A DNA stretch of 64,000 nucleotides, taken from an uncultured Opitutia bacterium (GTDB taxonomy: Bacteria; Verrucomicrobiota; Verrucomicrobiia; Opitutales; Opitutaceae). The position numbers and the translations under genes are program-made. Below are positions 27,259 through 36,224 of the stretch, in pieces. Where the stretch lies: positions 124,001 to 188,000 of the forward strand of contig CAIRCN010000020.1 of the NCBI GenBank assembly GCA_903877135.1, given 5' to 3'. How positions within the stretch are numbered: the first letter of the stretch is position 1; each line of letters opens with the position of its first letter. A model generated the notes under the pieces. That model was not told the origin of the DNA. It saw only the letters and a program-made list of their open reading frames with translations, and did not search any database.

Positions 27259-28335
27259 ATGGCCGCCATCGACACGCTCCTCAAACAGATGCTCGACAAG
27301 GGCGGCTCCGACCTGCACCTCACCGTCGGCCTGCCGCCCAAGACCCGCGCCTCCGGCGCGCTCCAACTCCTCGCCCCGGACCCGCTCGACGCCCAGACGA
27401 TGGAGAGCCTGCTCAAGGAACTCGTGCCCGAACGCCGCTGGCAGGATTTCCTCGAACGCAAGGACCTCGACCTCGCGCACGAGATTCCCGGCGTCGCGCG
27501 TTTCCGCGGCAATTTCCTCTACAACCACTGGGGCCAGGCCGCCGTTTTTCGTCAGATCCCGGCGAAGATCCTCTCCTTCGAACAGCTCAACCTCCCCGAG
27601 GCGCTAAAGAAATTCTGCCACCTCAACGAAGGCCTCGTCGTCGTCACTGGCCCCACCGGCTCCGGCAAGTCCACCACGCTCGCCGCGATGATCGACTACA
27701 TCAATTCGAACCTCTCGCGGCACATCATCACCATCGAGGATCCGATCGAGTTCGTTCACCCGGTCAAAAAATCCGTCATCGTCCACCGCGAGGTCGGCGA
27801 GCACACGCAATCGTTCGCCGCCGCGCTTAAAGGCGCCATGCGCCACGACCCCGACATCGTGCTCCTCGGCGAGATGCGCGAGATGGAGACGATCAAGCTC
27901 GCGCTCGGCTGCGCCTCGATGGGCATGCTCGTCTTCGGCACGCTGCACACCAACAACGCCCCGAAGACCGTCGACCGCATCATCAACACCTTTCCCGCCG
28001 AAGAGCAGAATCAGGTCCGCGTGATGCTCTCCAGCTGCCTCGCCGGCGTCGTCGCCCAGCTCCTTTGCAAGAAAATCCCGAAGGGCCGCTGCGCCGTCCA
28101 TGAGATTCTGCTCACTCACGAGGCGCTGCCCAACACCATCCGCAGCGGCCAGATTGCCAACATCAAGAACATCATCGAGAGCGGCGGCGCCGACGGTATG
28201 ATCACGATGGACAACAGCCTGATGGCCCGCGTGAAGGACGGCACCGTCGAGGCGAAGGAAGCCTACATGAAGGGCGCCAACAAGGCCCTCTTCGCCCCGC
28301 TCCTCAGCCCTGGCGACCTTGACGGCGGGCATTGA
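27259..28335 (+). CDS. pilT: Type IV pilus retraction ATPase PilT
   Basis: A 358-residue ATPase that powers depolymerisation of type IV pili (twitching, DNA uptake). It opens with IDTLLKQMLDKGGSDLHLTVG and has Walker A GPTGSGKSTT (132-141), the Asp box EDPIEFVH, Walker B DIVLLGEMREMETI and the His box FGTLHTNNAPKTVDRIINTFP. The AIRAGK-like segment near the C terminus reads NTIRSGQIANI. It starts 3 bases after the upstream PilU-like gene, so both are cotranscribed. Confidence 0.94.
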   Translation: MAAIDTLLKQMLDKGGSDLHLTVGLPPKTRASGALQLLAPDPLDAQTMESLLKELVPERRWQDFLERKDLDLAHEIPGVARFRGNFLYNHWGQAAVFRQIPAKILSFEQLNLPEALKKFCHLNEGLVVVTGPTGSGKSTTLAAMIDYINSNLSRHIITIEDPIEFVHPVKKSVIVHREVGEHTQSFAAALKGAMRHDPDIVLLGEMREMETIKLALGCASMGMLVFGTLHTNNAPKTVDRIINTFPAEEQNQVRVMLSSCLAGVVAQLLCKKIPKGRCAVHEILLTHEALPNTIRSGQIANIKNIIESGGADGMITMDNSLMARVKDGTVEAKEAYMKGANKALFAPLLSPGDLDGGH

Positions 28336-28381
28336 TTCGGCACCGCACGCAGACCACCGCTTCGCGCATCTTGCCACGGAC

Positions 28382-31300
28382 TCATGGTTGCGCCAACACC
28401 GCGCGGATTGTCTCCGCCAGGTCCGGCAAGAGAAAAGGCTTGGGCACCACGCCGCGGAAACCGTGCTCGCGGTGGTTCGCCAGCACCGGATCGGTCGAAT
28501 AGCCGCTTGAGACAATAGCTCGCACCTGCGGATCGAGCTTCAGGAGTTCCCGCATCGCCTGCAGCCCGCCCATGCCACCTGGCACCGTAAGGTCCAGCAT
28601 GACGACATCATACGGCCGGCCGGCTGCGCGCGCCGCCCCGTATTCGCGCACCACCGCGGCCCCGTCGGTGACGGCGGTGGCCTCCATGCCGAGCTGGTTT
28701 AGCAGTTCCTTGGCCATTTCGCAGATGCCTACCTCGTCATCCATGAACAGAATCCGTCCCCGGATGGGATCGAACGGCGAGTGGCTCGAGACCGGCGCCG
28801 CCGGCTCGGCCTGCGCGGCGGGCAGCCAGAGTCGGAATGTCGTGCCGCGCCCAAATTCAGACTCCACGGCGACATGCCCGCGGTGTTTCTTGATGATCGA
28901 ATAAACTGTCGCCAACCCCAGCCCCGTGCCCTGCTCTTTCGTGGTGAAGTAGGGCTCGAAAATCCGCGCGAGGTGCTCCGGCGCGATGCCCGTGCCGGTA
29001 TCGGCGATCGTGAGACTCAGGTAGCGGCCTGCCGCCAGCGGCCCAGGCGCGTCCTTGTCCACCTGGGCATTGCCCAGTGTCACGCGGATCACGCCGCCGC
29101 CCGGCATGGCCTGTGCGGCGTTGATGATCAGATTCTGCACCACCTGTCCGATCTGCCCCTTGTCGGCATTGGCGGGCCAAAGGGCGGCGTCCACCATGAA
29201 CTCGCAGCGCGCCGAGGAGCCGTGCAGGGCAAACTCCGCGGCTTCGCGCACGACCTCGGGCAGTTGCACCGCACTGCGCACGGGCTCGCCGCCCTTCGCA
29301 AAAGTCAGCAACTGCTGAGTGAGATCGCGCGCCCGGAGCGCGCCGCGTTCAGCTTCCTTCAGCCAACGGGCCGATTTTTCCGAACGCGCGGGATCCAGCT
29401 GCGCCAGCGTCAGGTTGCCCATGACGACTGCCATGATATTGTTGAAGTCGTGCGCGATGCCGCCGGCGAGCAGGCCCACTGCCTCTAGTTTCGAGGCCCG
29501 CAGGAGCTCCAGTTCGAGTCGCGCGCGCTCCGTCACATCGCGCAGCACCATCACGACACCGATGCCGCGACCGGCAGTGTCGTGCATCGGCGCACAGCGA
29601 CCTTCCACCAGAAGTTTGCCGCCGTGTTTCTGCAGCATGGCCGTGTGCAGAGGCAGATCCATCACGCGGTCCGCCGCCAGCACCGAGGCGACCGGGGCAT
29701 GCACCAGCACCCCGCTTTTTTCGTGTCGCAGGACGCAGACTTCGTCGATCGAGCGATTGATGGCCTCCGCCACCGTCCGACCGGTCAGTTCGCACGCCGC
29801 GTCGTTAATGAAACGGACGATCCCGCCCGGATCGACGGTGACGACGCCCTCGCTCATCGCACCCAGCGTCACCCGCAGCCGCTCACGCTTGGCGGCCAGC
29901 GCCCGCTCGACCGTCTTCACCTCCGTGAGATCGAGCAGGGCCAGTTGTGTGCGCTCGTAATACGGCCTGCCTTCGATGATCGGCACCCACCAGTGCGAAT
30001 GCACATGCCGCGCAGTGCCGTCCAAAACGCTCATGGGCAGTTCGTTCTCCGCCTCGATGCAGCCCTCCCACATCGCGAGGTAAATCCGGCGCCGGGCTCC
30101 GCTCACCTCAGCCGAGAACAAGCGCGGGTAACTCGCGATTAACTCCTCCGCCGAGTTGGCGGCATACAACCGCACCGCGGCATCGTTCGCCCCGACGAGC
30201 GGCGCCATCCGCAATGCTGACTCGAGTTCCTGGGGATTGGCGGCGAGATAAGCCGCCAAGTCTGTCACCCCCGCGGAGCGAAGCCCGTTCATCCACCCCA
30301 GCACCGGGCGATAGTCGAACTCGATGATCGCGATCGGTGAATGCTCGAAAAGCACCCGGTATCGCGTCTCGCTCCTACGCAGAGCCAGTTCGGCCCTCTT
30401 GCGCGCCGTGATGTCCGTCACGAAACCCTGCAAATACTCCAGCCGTCCCTCTTTGTCGCGCACCGCGCGCACATTTTCCGAAATCCAGATCTTAGTCCCG
30501 TCGCGGCGACACACTTCCGACTCGAAATCGGCGATATCGTTCCTGGCCCCCAGCTGGGCCAAAAACTCCTTGCGCCGTCCCGGCTGCACATAGAGGTGGC
30601 TGAATTCCTCCGGCTTCAGTTCCACCAGCTCTTGCGACGAGCCATAACCCAGCATGCGTGCCATCGCCGGATTGGTGCGCTTGAAACCGCCCTGCGGGAG
30701 CGATTCAAACACCCCCTCCACCGCCCCCTCGAACAACGCCCGGTAACGCTCCTCCGAAGTGCGCAACTCGCTCAGATCGGTGTAAGTCAGGAGCACCCGC
30801 GACAGGTCTCGCACCCCATGGTGCACCGGCACCATCCACTGAAAAATCCCGGACCAGGTCCTGAATCCCGGCGGAGCCAGCGTCGCCTCGGTGGTCAGCG
30901 TGTGCCGGCCAGTCCAAACGGCTTCGATCTCCCCCGGAAAAGTCGCCGGTGGCGCCACCTGCGCCAGCCGATGCACCGTGGCGGCAAATTCCGCCGTGTC
31001 CGCCACGCCGAGCATTTCCAGCGCCCGGCGATTTGCCGCCGTGAAACGGATGAGGGCAAAGAGTTCGCGCAGCAGCGCCGGCTGAGCCTCAAGCTGATGG
31101 CGAATGTTCATCACCCCGGCGGCCCGCAGTTCGTCGAGCCGGCGGACCACCGCCGAGAGATCCTCCTCGATCATCACCACCGGCGTGTTGTTGAACAGCG
31201 TGTGCCACTGCTCTTCGGATACACGGAGTTCGTCCAGACGCCGCCGCTGCACTTCGCGTAAAAGATACGCCAGCACCACCACCGCGACACCGGCCAGAGC

Positions 31301-31426
31301 CTCCAAAATCAGCTCGGCCATCAGCGCCCAATCCTTCCGCGGCACCTCCTCCACCGCCTGTGCCGCCCGAGCCACCGACACCAACGCTACGCTAAGCAGG
31401 AGGAAAAACAGTTGGGGCAGCTTCAT
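28382..31426 (-). CDS. Hybrid sensor histidine kinase with multiple PAS domains
   Basis: A 1014-residue kinase starting at the ATG at 31426 (MKLPQLFFLLLSVALVSVARA); the frame is open upstream but without sense. An N-terminal signal/first span and a second span (ILEALAGVAVVVLAYLL, about 40-56) precede about four PAS regions (roughly 70-190, 205-330, 340-460, 475-605). Then come HisKA with the phospho-His in GGIAHDFNNIMAVV (about 628), a HATPase domain (NLIINAAQAM, DTGTGIAPEHL, GTGLGLATVYSI) and a C-terminal receiver with MDDE and the phospho-acceptor Asp in VVMLDLTVPGG. It stands alone without a partner regulator; the signal is unknown. The first and third PAS regions are divergent in sequence. 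Confidence 0.92.
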   Translation of the reverse strand: MKLPQLFFLLLSVALVSVARAAQAVEEVPRKDWALMAELILEALAGVAVVVLAYLLREVQRRRLDELRVSEEQWHTLFNNTPVVMIEEDLSAVVRRLDELRAAGVMNIRHQLEAQPALLRELFALIRFTAANRRALEMLGVADTAEFAATVHRLAQVAPPATFPGEIEAVWTGRHTLTTEATLAPPGFRTWSGIFQWMVPVHHGVRDLSRVLLTYTDLSELRTSEERYRALFEGAVEGVFESLPQGGFKRTNPAMARMLGYGSSQELVELKPEEFSHLYVQPGRRKEFLAQLGARNDIADFESEVCRRDGTKIWISENVRAVRDKEGRLEYLQGFVTDITARKRAELALRRSETRYRVLFEHSPIAIIEFDYRPVLGWMNGLRSAGVTDLAAYLAANPQELESALRMAPLVGANDAAVRLYAANSAEELIASYPRLFSAEVSGARRRIYLAMWEGCIEAENELPMSVLDGTARHVHSHWWVPIIEGRPYYERTQLALLDLTEVKTVERALAAKRERLRVTLGAMSEGVVTVDPGGIVRFINDAACELTGRTVAEAINRSIDEVCVLRHEKSGVLVHAPVASVLAADRVMDLPLHTAMLQKHGGKLLVEGRCAPMHDTAGRGIGVVMVLRDVTERARLELELLRASKLEAVGLLAGGIAHDFNNIMAVVMGNLTLAQLDPARSEKSARWLKEAERGALRARDLTQQLLTFAKGGEPVRSAVQLPEVVREAAEFALHGSSARCEFMVDAALWPANADKGQIGQVVQNLIINAAQAMPGGGVIRVTLGNAQVDKDAPGPLAAGRYLSLTIADTGTGIAPEHLARIFEPYFTTKEQGTGLGLATVYSIIKKHRGHVAVESEFGRGTTFRLWLPAAQAEPAAPVSSHSPFDPIRGRILFMDDEVGICEMAKELLNQLGMEATAVTDGAAVVREYGAARAAGRPYDVVMLDLTVPGGMGGLQAMRELLKLDPQVRAIVSSGYSTDPVLANHREHGFRGVVPKPFLLPDLAETIRAVLAQP

Positions 31427-31534
31427 CACGAACCGAAGGGTATTTGCGGAGCCATAGCGCACAAAACCCGTGCGCACGTCAAACCGGATGCGCGGCTTGA
31501 CATTCGGCGTCGGCAGCCCGCCTTGGAATCCGCC

Positions 31535-32014
31535 ATGTCCACCAGCATCCGCCCCGCCGACCCCGACGACGCCGCGCTCATCCTCGCCTTCATCCGCGGC
31601 CTCGCGGACTACGAACGCCTTTCCCACGAAGTTGAAGCCACCGAGAAAAAACTCCGCGGCACGCTCTTTCCCGCGCACGGCCAGCCCGCCGCCGAGTGCC
31701 TGCTCGCCTTCGAGGGCGAAACCCCGGCTGGCTTCGCCCTATTTTTCACCAACTTCTCTACCTTCCTCGCCAAGCCGGGAATCTACCTCGAGGACCTCTT
31801 CGTCCAGCCTGCATTCCGCGGTCGCGGCATCGGCAAAGCTTTACTGCTGCACGTGGCCAAACTCGCCAATGCCCGCGGCTGCGGCCGCATGGAGTGGGCC
31901 GTTCTCGACTGGAACCAGCCTGCAATCGACTTCTACGAATCGCTCGGCGCCGAGCGCAAGACCGACTGGACCGTCTGCCGCCTGACCGGCGCAGCGCTCG
32001 CCCACTACGCCTGA
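31535..32014 (+). CDS. GNAT family N-acetyltransferase
   Basis: A 159-residue GNAT protein starting at the ATG at 31535 (MSTSIRPADPDDAALILAF). It holds the acetyl-CoA loop LFVQPAFRGRGIGKALLLHVAKLA and the segment RMEWAVLDWNQPAIDFYESLGAE, which groups it with diamine acetyltransferase-like (SAT-type) enzymes. It is divergent from the hybrid kinase. The true substrate is not known. Confidence 0.9.
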   Translation: MSTSIRPADPDDAALILAFIRGLADYERLSHEVEATEKKLRGTLFPAHGQPAAECLLAFEGETPAGFALFFTNFSTFLAKPGIYLEDLFVQPAFRGRGIGKALLLHVAKLANARGCGRMEWAVLDWNQPAIDFYESLGAERKTDWTVCRLTGAALAHYA

Positions 32015-32029
32015 CACCGATATTCGGAC

Positions 32030-32107
32030 TGCCATTGCGAGGAGCCTGGCGACGAAGCAATCCAGCTGGATCGCCACGGCGCGCTTCGCGCTCCTCGCGA
32101 TGACAGG
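32030..32107. repeat. Palindromic intergenic repeat (REP/MITE-like)
   Basis: A 78-base element between two converging genes. Its outer arms CATTGCGAGGAGC (32033-32045) and GCTCCTCGCGATG (32090-32102) are inverted with one mismatch, and its centre contains the palindrome GATCCAGCTGGATC-like core (CAATCCAGCTGGATCG). The form CATTGCGAGGAGC...GACGAAGCAATCC...CTCGCGATGACA resembles a palindromic sequence I know from many unrelated bacterial genomes. Possible role: transcription end or mRNA stabiliser for the acetyltransferase gene just upstream. Confidence 0.75.
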
Positions 32108-32137
32108 AGTCAGGTTAATTCGGAACGCTGGTGCGAA

Positions 32138-32728
32138 TCACGCGGTGCCAGCACCGCTTCCCGCCCGCTCCCGCACCCACCGCCGCAGCGCCCGGAAATC
32201 CTCCGGCAGAAACACCTCGCGCTGCGCGGCGAACTCTGCCGCGTCGCCCACCCACGCCTTCACCAGCAATTTCCCGTGCTGGTCCGGCGACAGCGCCGTC
32301 CAGTAGGGACAGTCCACGCAATGCGCGCCGCTCACGCGGCCCCGCGCCTTGGCCAGCTGCTGCCGTCGGCACGTTCCATCCAGTTCCACCTCGCGGTAGG
32401 AATCGCGGCACTTCCTGAACTCCGGCTGGAAACACGCTTTCACCAATTGCCGCGCCGGCGCCGCCCATGGTCCAGCCGCCCCCAAGTCGTCGCCTAGCGC
32501 GCGCGCCACCAGCGGCCCGGCCTCGTCTGGTCCCATTTCGTGCGCCTCGCCCTGTTCGCCCCACGCCAGTGGCGGCGGCAGCCCGCGCTCCTCGGCGAGC
32601 GCCCACAGGCGCCCGGCAAACCCCGTCAGTTCCGCCTCGCCCGGTGCGGGTTGTTCGTTCTGGCGGAAATAGCACTCGAGGATCGCGCGGACGAGCGCGG
32701 CAAAGTCCGGATCGATCGTTGTGCTCAC
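32138..32728 (-). CDS. Hypothetical protein with conserved-looking cysteines
   Basis: A 196-residue soluble protein with no signal peptide. Helical N-terminal half; the second half has Cys at ACFQPEFRKCRDSY, DGTCRRQQLAKARGRVSGAHCVDCPYW, an arrangement (C-x7-C, C, C-x2-C) that could bind a metal or iron-sulphur cluster. Its beginning (DPDFAALVRAILECYF) and end (EVFLPEDFRALRRWVRERA) read as coding sequence with normal codon use. I do not recognise the family. It converges on the palindromic repeat. Confidence 0.65.
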   Translation of the reverse strand: MSTTIDPDFAALVRAILECYFRQNEQPAPGEAELTGFAGRLWALAEERGLPPPLAWGEQGEAHEMGPDEAGPLVARALGDDLGAAGPWAAPARQLVKACFQPEFRKCRDSYREVELDGTCRRQQLAKARGRVSGAHCVDCPYWTALSPDQHGKLLVKAWVGDAAEFAAQREVFLPEDFRALRRWVRERAGSGAGTA

Positions 32729-32880
32729 CGCGCCAAACCAACCATCCGACCCGCGCTGTCAACCGGGCCGGCGACAAAATAGTTCGTGCCGCGCTACCGA
32801 AATCCGGTTTCTTCCTGCCTGCCGGGCTAACCACATCCCGCCCACCTCCTCACCCGACCATCAATTCACCGCACCCTGTC

Positions 32881-33462
32881 ATGAAGCAAAACATCGCCAT
32901 TTTGATTTTCGACGACGTGGAGGTGCTCGACTTCGCCGGGCCATTTGAAGTCTTCGCCGTCATCGATGGGTTGCGCGGCCATGAGACGTTCAACGTCTTC
33001 ACCGTCGCGGAGGAGCTGCGCCCGGTCCGCGCCCGCCACGGCCTCAGTGTGAATCCTACCCACGACTTCGCCTCGTGTCCCGCGCCTCACCTGCTTGTGG
33101 TGCCGGGCGGCTTCGGCACCCGCGCGCTGTTGAAGAACGAATGTGTCCTCGCGTGGCTCCGCGCCCAGACCGCGCAGGCCGAAATCGTGATGAGCGTCTG
33201 CACCGGCTCGGTCGTGCTGGCGCAGGCTGGGCTGCTCGACGGTTTGCGGGCGACGACGCACCACACGTGTTTCGCCCTGCTCCGCGAGCACGCGCCGCGC
33301 ACCGAGGTCGTCGAGACGGACCGCTTTGTGGACAACGGCAAATTCCTGACCTCCGCCGGCATTTCCGCCGGCATCGACTGCTCGCTCCACGTTGTCGCAC
33401 GCCTGCTTGGCGCTGACGCCGCCGACCAGACCGCCCGCCACATGGAATACCGCCGCGCATGA
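32881..33462 (+). CDS. DJ-1/PfpI family protein
   Basis: A 193-residue DJ-1/PfpI domain protein starting MKQNIAILIFDDVEVLDFAGPFEVF at 32881. The nucleophile elbow reads VMSVCTGSVVLAQAG with the Cys at about position 106, followed by the conserved GLRATTHH segment and SAGISAGIDCSLHVV. This resembles the N-terminal domain of GATase1-type AraC regulators (FtrA-like) but lacks the DNA-binding part, like isonitrile-hydratase-type enzymes. Its stop overlaps the start of the EamA transporter gene by four bases. Confidence 0.88.
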   Translation: MKQNIAILIFDDVEVLDFAGPFEVFAVIDGLRGHETFNVFTVAEELRPVRARHGLSVNPTHDFASCPAPHLLVVPGGFGTRALLKNECVLAWLRAQTAQAEIVMSVCTGSVVLAQAGLLDGLRATTHHTCFALLREHAPRTEVVETDRFVDNGKFLTSAGISAGIDCSLHVVARLLGADAADQTARHMEYRRA

Positions 33463-34400
33463 ATTCCCCGCAAAATCTCCGCACCCCGCTCCTGCTCGCG
33501 TTCGCCGCGATCTATCTCATCTGGGGCAGCACCTACCTCGCCATCCGCGTGGCCGTGGAGTCGATGCCACCCTTTCTCGCCGCCGGGGCGCGCTTCATCG
33601 TGGCCGGCGCAATACTCGCCGGCTGGATCGCCGCGACGCGCGGCCTGCGCCCGACGGCGCGGCAGTGGCGCGACAACACCCTCGTCGGCCTCCTGCTTCT
33701 CGTCGGCGGCAACGGCATCGTCATGTGGGCCGAGCAGCGCATTCCTTCCGGCATCACCACACTCATCATCTCGTGCAGCCCGCTCTTTATGGTGATGATC
33801 GACTGGGCCGCGCTGAAACTCAGCCCGCCCGGCGCCTCGCGCGGCGCCCGCCCCTCCGTCGCCACGCTGATCGGCCTCGCCCTGGGTTTTGGCGGGCTTG
33901 TGCTCCTGATCACCGGGGCCTCGGCCACGGATGCTCCGGTGGATTTGTGGCGCGCGGGCGGTTTGCTTCTGGGCTCCGTCTCGTGGTCGCTTGGCTCGCT
34001 CTACTCACGCTACACACGCCAGCCAGCCGAGCCGCTCACTGCCGCGACACTCCAAATGCTCTGCGGCGGCGCACTCATGGTCTTCACTGGCGCGCTGCTG
34101 GGCGAACTGCGCGGCTTCGACGCCGCCGCAGTTTCGCGGCAATCCTGGCTCGCGTGGGGCTACCTCGTCGCCGCCGGCTCACTCGTGGCGTTTCCCTCCT
34201 ACGTCTGGCTGCTCAAGCACAGCACGCCCGCGCGCGTCTCCACCTACGCCTACGTGAACCCCATCGTCGCCGTTTTCCTCGGCTGGCTACTGCTGCGCGA
34301 ACCGGTCTCAGGCCGCACCATTCTCGCCGCCGCCGTGATCGTCGGGGCTGTCGCGATCATCACCACGCAAAAAGCCCGCCTCACCACCAAGAAAGCCTGA
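33459..34400 (+). CDS. EamA family drug/metabolite exporter
   Basis: A 313-residue membrane protein with ten spans in two EamA repeats (DMT superfamily), of the YedA type. It begins LLLAFAAIYLIWGSTYLAIRVAVESMPPFLAAGARFIVAG, the family's standard start, and repeats the pattern at GSVSWSLGSLYSRY and AYVNPIVAVFLGWLLLREPVSG. It likely exports amino acids or similar metabolites. The four-base overlap with the PfpI-like gene shows cotranscription. Confidence 0.92.
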   Translation: MNSPQNLRTPLLLAFAAIYLIWGSTYLAIRVAVESMPPFLAAGARFIVAGAILAGWIAATRGLRPTARQWRDNTLVGLLLLVGGNGIVMWAEQRIPSGITTLIISCSPLFMVMIDWAALKLSPPGASRGARPSVATLIGLALGFGGLVLLITGASATDAPVDLWRAGGLLLGSVSWSLGSLYSRYTRQPAEPLTAATLQMLCGGALMVFTGALLGELRGFDAAAVSRQSWLAWGYLVAAGSLVAFPSYVWLLKHSTPARVSTYAYVNPIVAVFLGWLLLREPVSGRTILAAAVIVGAVAIITTQKARLTTKKA

Positions 34401-34402
34401 CA

Positions 34403-34837
34403 ATGTCCACGCCTGCCATCGCCCTCGTCGAGTCCGACACCGACATAGCCCGCTGCTTTCCCGTGATGGCGCAACTGCGCCCGCACCTTCTGGAGGCCGA
34501 TTTCGTCGCCCGCGTCCGCCGCATGCAACGCGAGGGTTTCCATCTCGCGTTTCTCGCCGAAGATGGCGCCGTCCGCGCCGTCGCCGGCTATCGTTTTCAG
34601 GACAAACTTTTTTCCGGTAAAAATCTCTACGTCGACGACCTCGTCACCGCTGCCACCGCGCGCTCCCGCGGCCACGGCCGCACCCTCCTCGCGTGGCTCA
34701 TTGGACAGGCCCAAGCGCGGGGCTGCGACAACTTCGAGCTCGATTCCGGCGTGCAGCGGCACGACGCCCACCGCTTCTACCTGCGCGAGCGGATGAAGAT
34801 CGCGTCCTACCACTTCACGCTGCCGCTCACGCGCTGA
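34403..34837 (+). CDS. GNAT family N-acetyltransferase
   Basis: A 144-residue GNAT protein beginning at the ATG at 34403, two bases after the EamA stop. It shows AVAGYRFQDKLFSGKNLYVDDLVT, the acetyl-CoA loop ARSRGHGRTLLAWLIGQAQ and the C-terminal strand FELDSGVQRHDAHRFYLRERMKI. It is the third gene of the PfpI-EamA-GNAT operon. The end overlaps by eleven bases with the convergent isomerase gene. Confidence 0.88.
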   Translation: MSTPAIALVESDTDIARCFPVMAQLRPHLLEADFVARVRRMQREGFHLAFLAEDGAVRAVAGYRFQDKLFSGKNLYVDDLVTAATARSRGHGRTLLAWLIGQAQARGCDNFELDSGVQRHDAHRFYLRERMKIASYHFTLPLTR

Positions 34838-35591
34838 GCCACCCGCGCAACACCGCCGCGTCGCGCAGGAAACACTCCGGCGCATCGCGCTCGACGAATT
34901 CCAGCAGAGCATAGCGGTCGCCCGGCGCCTCCGCCGCCGCGGCGAGATAACTCCCCCACCTCTCCGCCCCCTCGCCGAGTGGCCGTCGCTCTGTGGTCGC
35001 CTGCCGCCACTGAAACACATGCACATTGGCCAGGTGCGGTAGCAACCCCCTCAGTCCCACCAAACTCGCCGCCGGCTCAAGATCCACCGGCGGTTGCCAG
35101 CAGGTCGCGAGATTCGCGTGCCCCGCCTCGCGCAGCAACCGGCCCGTCGATTCCGCGGTGTCGGTCAGCGTGCCTCCATGAAACTCCAGCACGATCCGCA
35201 CTCCGGTCGAGGCGGCCAGCGCGGCGATCCGCCGCAAATCCGCTGCCACGGCCGCGCGCTGCTCCGGCCGCGCCACCACCGAGCCCACCGTGCCCGCCCA
35301 CACCCGGATCGCCGGCGCGCCCAGCTCGACCGCCGTCTCCAGCACCCGCGCGAACGGCAGCCCGGCATTCTCACTCTCCCCGGTCCGGTAGTAACTGCCA
35401 TAAGCGGCCACATGCAGACCGGACTCGCCGGTCATCTCGCGCGTCTCGCGGGCCCGTCCGATTTCACCGTGCGGCACATGAATGTCGCCGCCCCACTCGA
35501 TCCCGCGCAGGCCCGCCTGCCGCACCAACGCTATCACCTCCGCGGGCGTGAGCTGGCGAAACGTGACCGAAACCAGTCCGGGATGAATCAT
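34827..35591 (-). CDS. Sugar phosphate isomerase/epimerase family TIM-barrel protein
   Basis: A 254-residue xylose-isomerase-like TIM barrel (AP endonuclease family 2 fold), starting at the ATG at 35591 (MIHPGLVSVTFRQLTPAEV). Metal-site residues are suggested by GIEWGGDIHVPHG, RIVLEFHGGTLTD, and VHVFQWR near the C terminus. The family includes inosose dehydratases and hexose isomerases; the substrate is unknown. It converges on the acetyltransferase gene. Confidence 0.85.
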   Translation of the reverse strand: MIHPGLVSVTFRQLTPAEVIALVRQAGLRGIEWGGDIHVPHGEIGRARETREMTGESGLHVAAYGSYYRTGESENAGLPFARVLETAVELGAPAIRVWAGTVGSVVARPEQRAAVAADLRRIAALAASTGVRIVLEFHGGTLTDTAESTGRLLREAGHANLATCWQPPVDLEPAASLVGLRGLLPHLANVHVFQWRQATTERRPLGEGAERWGSYLAAAAEAPGDRYALLEFVERDAPECFLRDAAVLRGWLSA

Positions 35592-35690
35592 GAGATCACG
35601 ATGACACTCCGCGCCCAGGCCGCCAAGTCTTCCGTGGCCGGCGCTTGCGCCGCGGCGAACCCTTGTCACCCTTTGCGGTCACACCGAGCC

Positions 35691-36146
35691 ATGAGACTGC
35701 CTACCCTCCTCCTTTCCGCCGCCTTGGGACTGGTGGTCTTCTCGGGCTGCGACACGTTTGAAAACCGGGCGAAGCAAAAGGCCGGCGTGGTGACCCAGCT
35801 CGACCCCAAGACCCGCGCGAAACTGGAGCGCGGCATCATCGAAATCGGCCAGACGCCGGATATGGTTTACCTCGCGCTCGGCACGCCAGACGACGAATAC
35901 GAGACCACCTCCTCCACTCACGGCAAGGAGAAGACTTGGATCTACAACGACTATCATCAGGAGTTCGCCGGCAATCACGAGACCGGTTACCGCCGCGTGC
36001 TGGTTTACGACAAGAATGCCAAGGGCTACGCCGTCTATTTGGAGCCGGTTTACACCAACGTCTACGTTGACCGCGCCGAGGAGAAGATCCGCATCACCTT
36101 CCGCGACTGCAAGGTCGCCGTCATCGAGCAACCCAAGGCACCCTAG
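35691..36146 (+). CDS. Small SmpA/BamE-like lipoprotein, first of an array
   Basis: A 151-residue lipoprotein with signal MRLPTLLLSAALGLVVFSGC (Cys20). The mature part has the block IIEIGQTPDMVYLALGTPDDEY followed by beta strands (TWIYNDY, RRVLVYDKN, KIRITFRDCKVAVIEQ). The G-x-T-x-x-x-V-x-x-A-L-G-x-P motif recalls the SmpA/OmlA/BamE fold. It is the most divergent member of four adjacent genes of similar design. Function unknown; probably in the periplasm, anchored to a membrane. Confidence 0.8.
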   Translation: MRLPTLLLSAALGLVVFSGCDTFENRAKQKAGVVTQLDPKTRAKLERGIIEIGQTPDMVYLALGTPDDEYETTSSTHGKEKTWIYNDYHQEFAGNHETGYRRVLVYDKNAKGYAVYLEPVYTNVYVDRAEEKIRITFRDCKVAVIEQPKAP

Positions 36147-36224
36147 CCACGACGTTCTTGCCTTCGCGCCCGTTCCAACTATTTTCCCCACGAGCTTTCC
36201 CAGCGTTTCCACCAAAAAAACAAC

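Noticed and set aside
33392-34402. Frame running through the EamA gene and joined to the acetyltransferase frame
   Set aside because: The upstream part is a shadow of the EamA gene; the acetyltransferase proper begins at 34403.
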